Shown: piece by piece, positions 62,443-64,000 of the stretch
Layout of the letters: each line of letters starts with the position of its first letter
How positions within the stretch are numbered: the stretch's first letter is position 1
Assembly (NCBI GenBank): GCA_963726105.1
Contig: CAVSBJ010000012.1
Span: 372,001-436,000, forward strand
Reading direction: 5' to 3'
Length of the DNA: 64,000 bases
Source: Roseiarcus sp963726105
GTDB lineage: Bacteria; Pseudomonadota; Alphaproteobacteria; Rhizobiales; Beijerinckiaceae
Translations under genes and position numbers: made by a program
The notes under the pieces: generated by a model
The model's database searches: none
Seen by the model: only the letters and a program-made list of their open reading frames with translations
Told to the model about the DNA's origin: nothing

Positions 62443-63240
62443 GTGGATTTTGAGGGGAAGGAACAGGTTCCAGTGATCGTTGAATTCTTTGGTCCGCCTG
62501 GGGTAGGCAAGACCACGTTCTCACGCGCCTTAGCTGCGCGATTGCGGGAGGCAGGTCGGACGGTTGACGTCCATGTGAGCGCAAGGCCCGGAGAAGAGCG
62601 CGCGATATCTGCCTTCAACGGGGAAGCCTGCGCCCGACGAAACTTGATCGACCCGCTACGTCGTCTGGGGCGACCGCTCGCACAGCTCATCGCGCTTCGG
62701 ATCGCTGGCGCGCAGGCGAATGACTTCAGCACGGACGTCCTGGTCGCAAACTTTCCGCGCAGACATCAGATCGCCGCCCTGCGGATGAGGCAGTATTTAG
62801 TTCGCCTATCTGCTGCTTGGCGTAGCGCTCGAAACAGCGAGCGCATCGCGATATTTGATCAAGGCTATATACAGGCGGTGTCGTCCGTTCTGCTTGCCAT
62901 GCCGCGCGCGTCCGATGATGACGTCATGGCGATGCTCTTAGCCACTCCCCCTTCCGATCTCGCGATAAGGATCGAAGCGCCGATCACGGACATCGAGGGG
63001 CGACTGAGACGGAGGGCACAGACAATCGGACGACTGGGTCGCTTGTTCGAGTCCGACCTCGGCAAACCGACTGACCACGCACGTACGGCGGACTGGCTTC
63101 AATCCGGACTGAGACGGGCCGGTCGGGCGATCCTGTGCGTCAATTCCGATGACGAGCATCCGCTTGCAATCGACCTCGAGCGGGCGCGGCGAGAGATCGA
63201 CAAGGTCCAATTGAAGGAAGAGGCGGAATCCGAATCGTGA
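62443..63240 (+). CDS. P-loop kinase-like protein of the exopolysaccharide locus
   Basis: A 265-residue protein beginning (GTG at 62443, with AAGGGAAAG upstream) with a strong Walker A: VIVEFFGPPGVGKTTFSRAL. Later features, such as IAIFDQGYIQAVSSVLLAMP (an acidic strand like the DRx/DQG of nucleotide kinases) and IRIEAPITDIEGRLRRRAQT, resemble thymidylate/shikimate-kinase-like folds. I cannot assign a substrate. Small P-loop proteins of this kind occur in capsule and exopolysaccharide clusters. It lies 150 bases after the copolymerase and 27 bases before the next gene, so probably in the same operon. Confidence 0.7.
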   Translation: MDFEGKEQVPVIVEFFGPPGVGKTTFSRALAARLREAGRTVDVHVSARPGEERAISAFNGEACARRNLIDPLRRLGRPLAQLIALRIAGAQANDFSTDVLVANFPRRHQIAALRMRQYLVRLSAAWRSARNSERIAIFDQGYIQAVSSVLLAMPRASDDDVMAMLLATPPSDLAIRIEAPITDIEGRLRRRAQTIGRLGRLFESDLGKPTDHARTADWLQSGLRRAGRAILCVNSDDEHPLAIDLERARREIDKVQLKEEAESES

Positions 63241-63267
63241 GGAGACCGACCAAAAGGAACGCAGTTT

Positions 63268-64000
63268 ATGTATGCTAAACAGCGCCGGTGCAGGTTTGCA
63301 GGATTCGCTTTAGCAATTGTCAGCGCTCTCGGAGTGACGTTCGGCGCGCGCGCCGGCAAATCCTCACAGGCGTGGCACTTTGCGGCAAACGAAAATTTTG
63401 ACCCAGCCGGCGCGTTTCTTCCTTCCAGCGCAGGCTTCAATTTGGCGGATGTTTCCGGTCGACGCGAGTTGGACCTGCTACCGAACGGCACGAAGGGTCT
63501 GGTATGGGTTGGGATGTGCGAGGGCGTGACCGCGAGATTCCGGGCTGTGGTCGGCGCCGCAATCAGTCATCCAAAGACGTTTGGCTTCTACCTCGTCGAC
63601 GATCCCGACCCGACCGGCCGCTGGCGCGCCAAATGCAAACCGTCAGACCTCCGCGCAGAGGCTGATTGGATTCACCGGCGCCGCCCGGCAGCGATTACCT
63701 TCGTGGCTCTCATAAATCTCGGCTCGTCCGCCTTACCAAGCTTTACCATGGCTTATCGACGGGAGATTTCCCATGTCGATCTCTTCGGGGTCTCACCCTA
63801 TCCATGTCGAGCCCACGGGCTTGAGTGCGACTACGACATGATCGACCACTTTGTCCGCGCGTGCCGCGATGCCGGCATCCCACCGGACCGAATCGTCCCC
63901 ACCTTTCAATCCTTCGGCGGCGGAGAATGGCGCACCGACAGCGGCGACGCCTATCGGCTGCCGACCTCGTCCGAAATGCAGGTGATGTTGGAGCGTTGGG
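63268..64000 (+). CDS. Secreted protein of the exopolysaccharide locus (partial, runs off the window)
   Basis: The frame is open from an ATG at 63268 (AAAGGAAC upstream) to the window end, 244 codons. A signal peptide (FAGFALAIVSALGVTFGARA) is followed by SQAWHFAANENFDPAGAFLP, LLPNGTKGLVWVGMCEGVTA, TFGFYLVDDPDPTGRW, AAITFVALINLGSS, VDLFGVSPYPC and VPTFQSFGGGEWRTDSGDAY. The alternating beta strands and helices with acidic strand ends (YLVDDPD, VDLFGVSPYP) suggest a TIM-barrel, perhaps glycoside-hydrolase-like, exported protein. Several cysteines (in MCEG, KCK, PYPCRAHGLECD) could form disulfides. No catalytic motif was confirmed. It is likely co-transcribed with the P-loop gene. Confidence 0.65.
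   Translation, partial: MYAKQRRCRFAGFALAIVSALGVTFGARAGKSSQAWHFAANENFDPAGAFLPSSAGFNLADVSGRRELDLLPNGTKGLVWVGMCEGVTARFRAVVGAAISHPKTFGFYLVDDPDPTGRWRAKCKPSDLRAEADWIHRRRPAAITFVALINLGSSALPSFTMAYRREISHVDLFGVSPYPCRAHGLECDYDMIDHFVRACRDAGIPPDRIVPTFQSFGGGEWRTDSGDAYRLPTSSEMQVMLERW

Noticed and set aside
1..64000. CRISPR arrays, toxin-antitoxin pairs, retrons or other defence systems
   Set aside because: No regularly spaced repeats and no matching protein families were seen in any reading frame examined; the methylase remnant alone does not make a defence system.

Overview
The window is high-GC chromosomal DNA from an alphaproteobacterium, most likely Rhizobiales near the Beijerinckiaceae/Methylocystaceae. 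This is inferred from gene content, protein style and the many insertion sequences, because no rRNA or other species marker is present. Two kinds of sequence alternate: compact core operons, often with 4-nt stop/start overlaps, and decayed accessory DNA.

Layout. (1) 1-5.4 kb: 5' part of parC, a small secreted protein, an ABC-2 export pair and a frameshifted SDR oxidoreductase. (2) 5.4-8.2 kb: sparse DNA with a frameshifted methyltransferase and a partly duplicated STAS-like gene. (3) 8.3-12.9 kb, minus strand: an aa3-type cytochrome c oxidase operon (coxB-coxA-ctaG-coxC) ending in a FlK-like thioesterase; ctaG is frameshifted. (4) 13.2-25.6 kb: a coiled-coil membrane protein, then a complete glycogen operon glgP-glgB-glgC-glgA followed by one long gene fusing GlgX to MalQ, closed by a terminator-like hairpin. 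(5) 25.7-29.7 kb: a ribose/xylose-type sugar ABC importer ending in a strong hairpin. (6) 29.8-36.8 kb: a 2OG-Fe(II) oxygenase, a CadD-like transporter, two glycosyltransferases, lepB-rnc-era and a quinone oxidoreductase. (7) 36.9-50.0 kb: tRNA-Glu followed by a degenerate island. Its first part holds plasmid/phage-like remnants (HTH protein, NPPF-type DNA methylase in three frames, RepA-like ATPase cut by an IS5). The rest is a nest of IS21, IS3, IS30, IS1182-like, IS630, IS256 and IS481 sequences around one LuxR-type regulator. (8) 50.0-64 kb: glmM and glmS, then an exopolysaccharide locus in two divergent arms. The minus arm has an aminotransferase, a priming sugar transferase and a flippase. 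The plus arm has a CapD/WbpM-like dehydratase, an ExoF/Wza-like export protein, a Wzc-like copolymerase with a degenerate kinase domain, a P-loop kinase and an unfinished secreted protein.

How the parts work together. The glycogen block holds all steps from glucose-1-phosphate to branched glucan and back. GlmS and GlmM make glucosamine-1-phosphate, the precursor of UDP-GlcNAc, which the neighbouring dehydratase, aminotransferase and priming transferase could turn into a lipid-linked 4-amino-sugar before flipping and export; this is inference from gene content. No CRISPR array, rRNA or complete prophage was seen. The most unusual items are the GlgX-MalQ fusion, the copolymerase without a usable Walker A, the tandem palindromic 20-mers in the tRNA island, and the CTAG-centred stacking of insertion sequences. 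Three apparent 1-nt frameshifts in ordinary genes (SDR, methyltransferase, ctaG) should be checked against reads before they are called pseudogenes.
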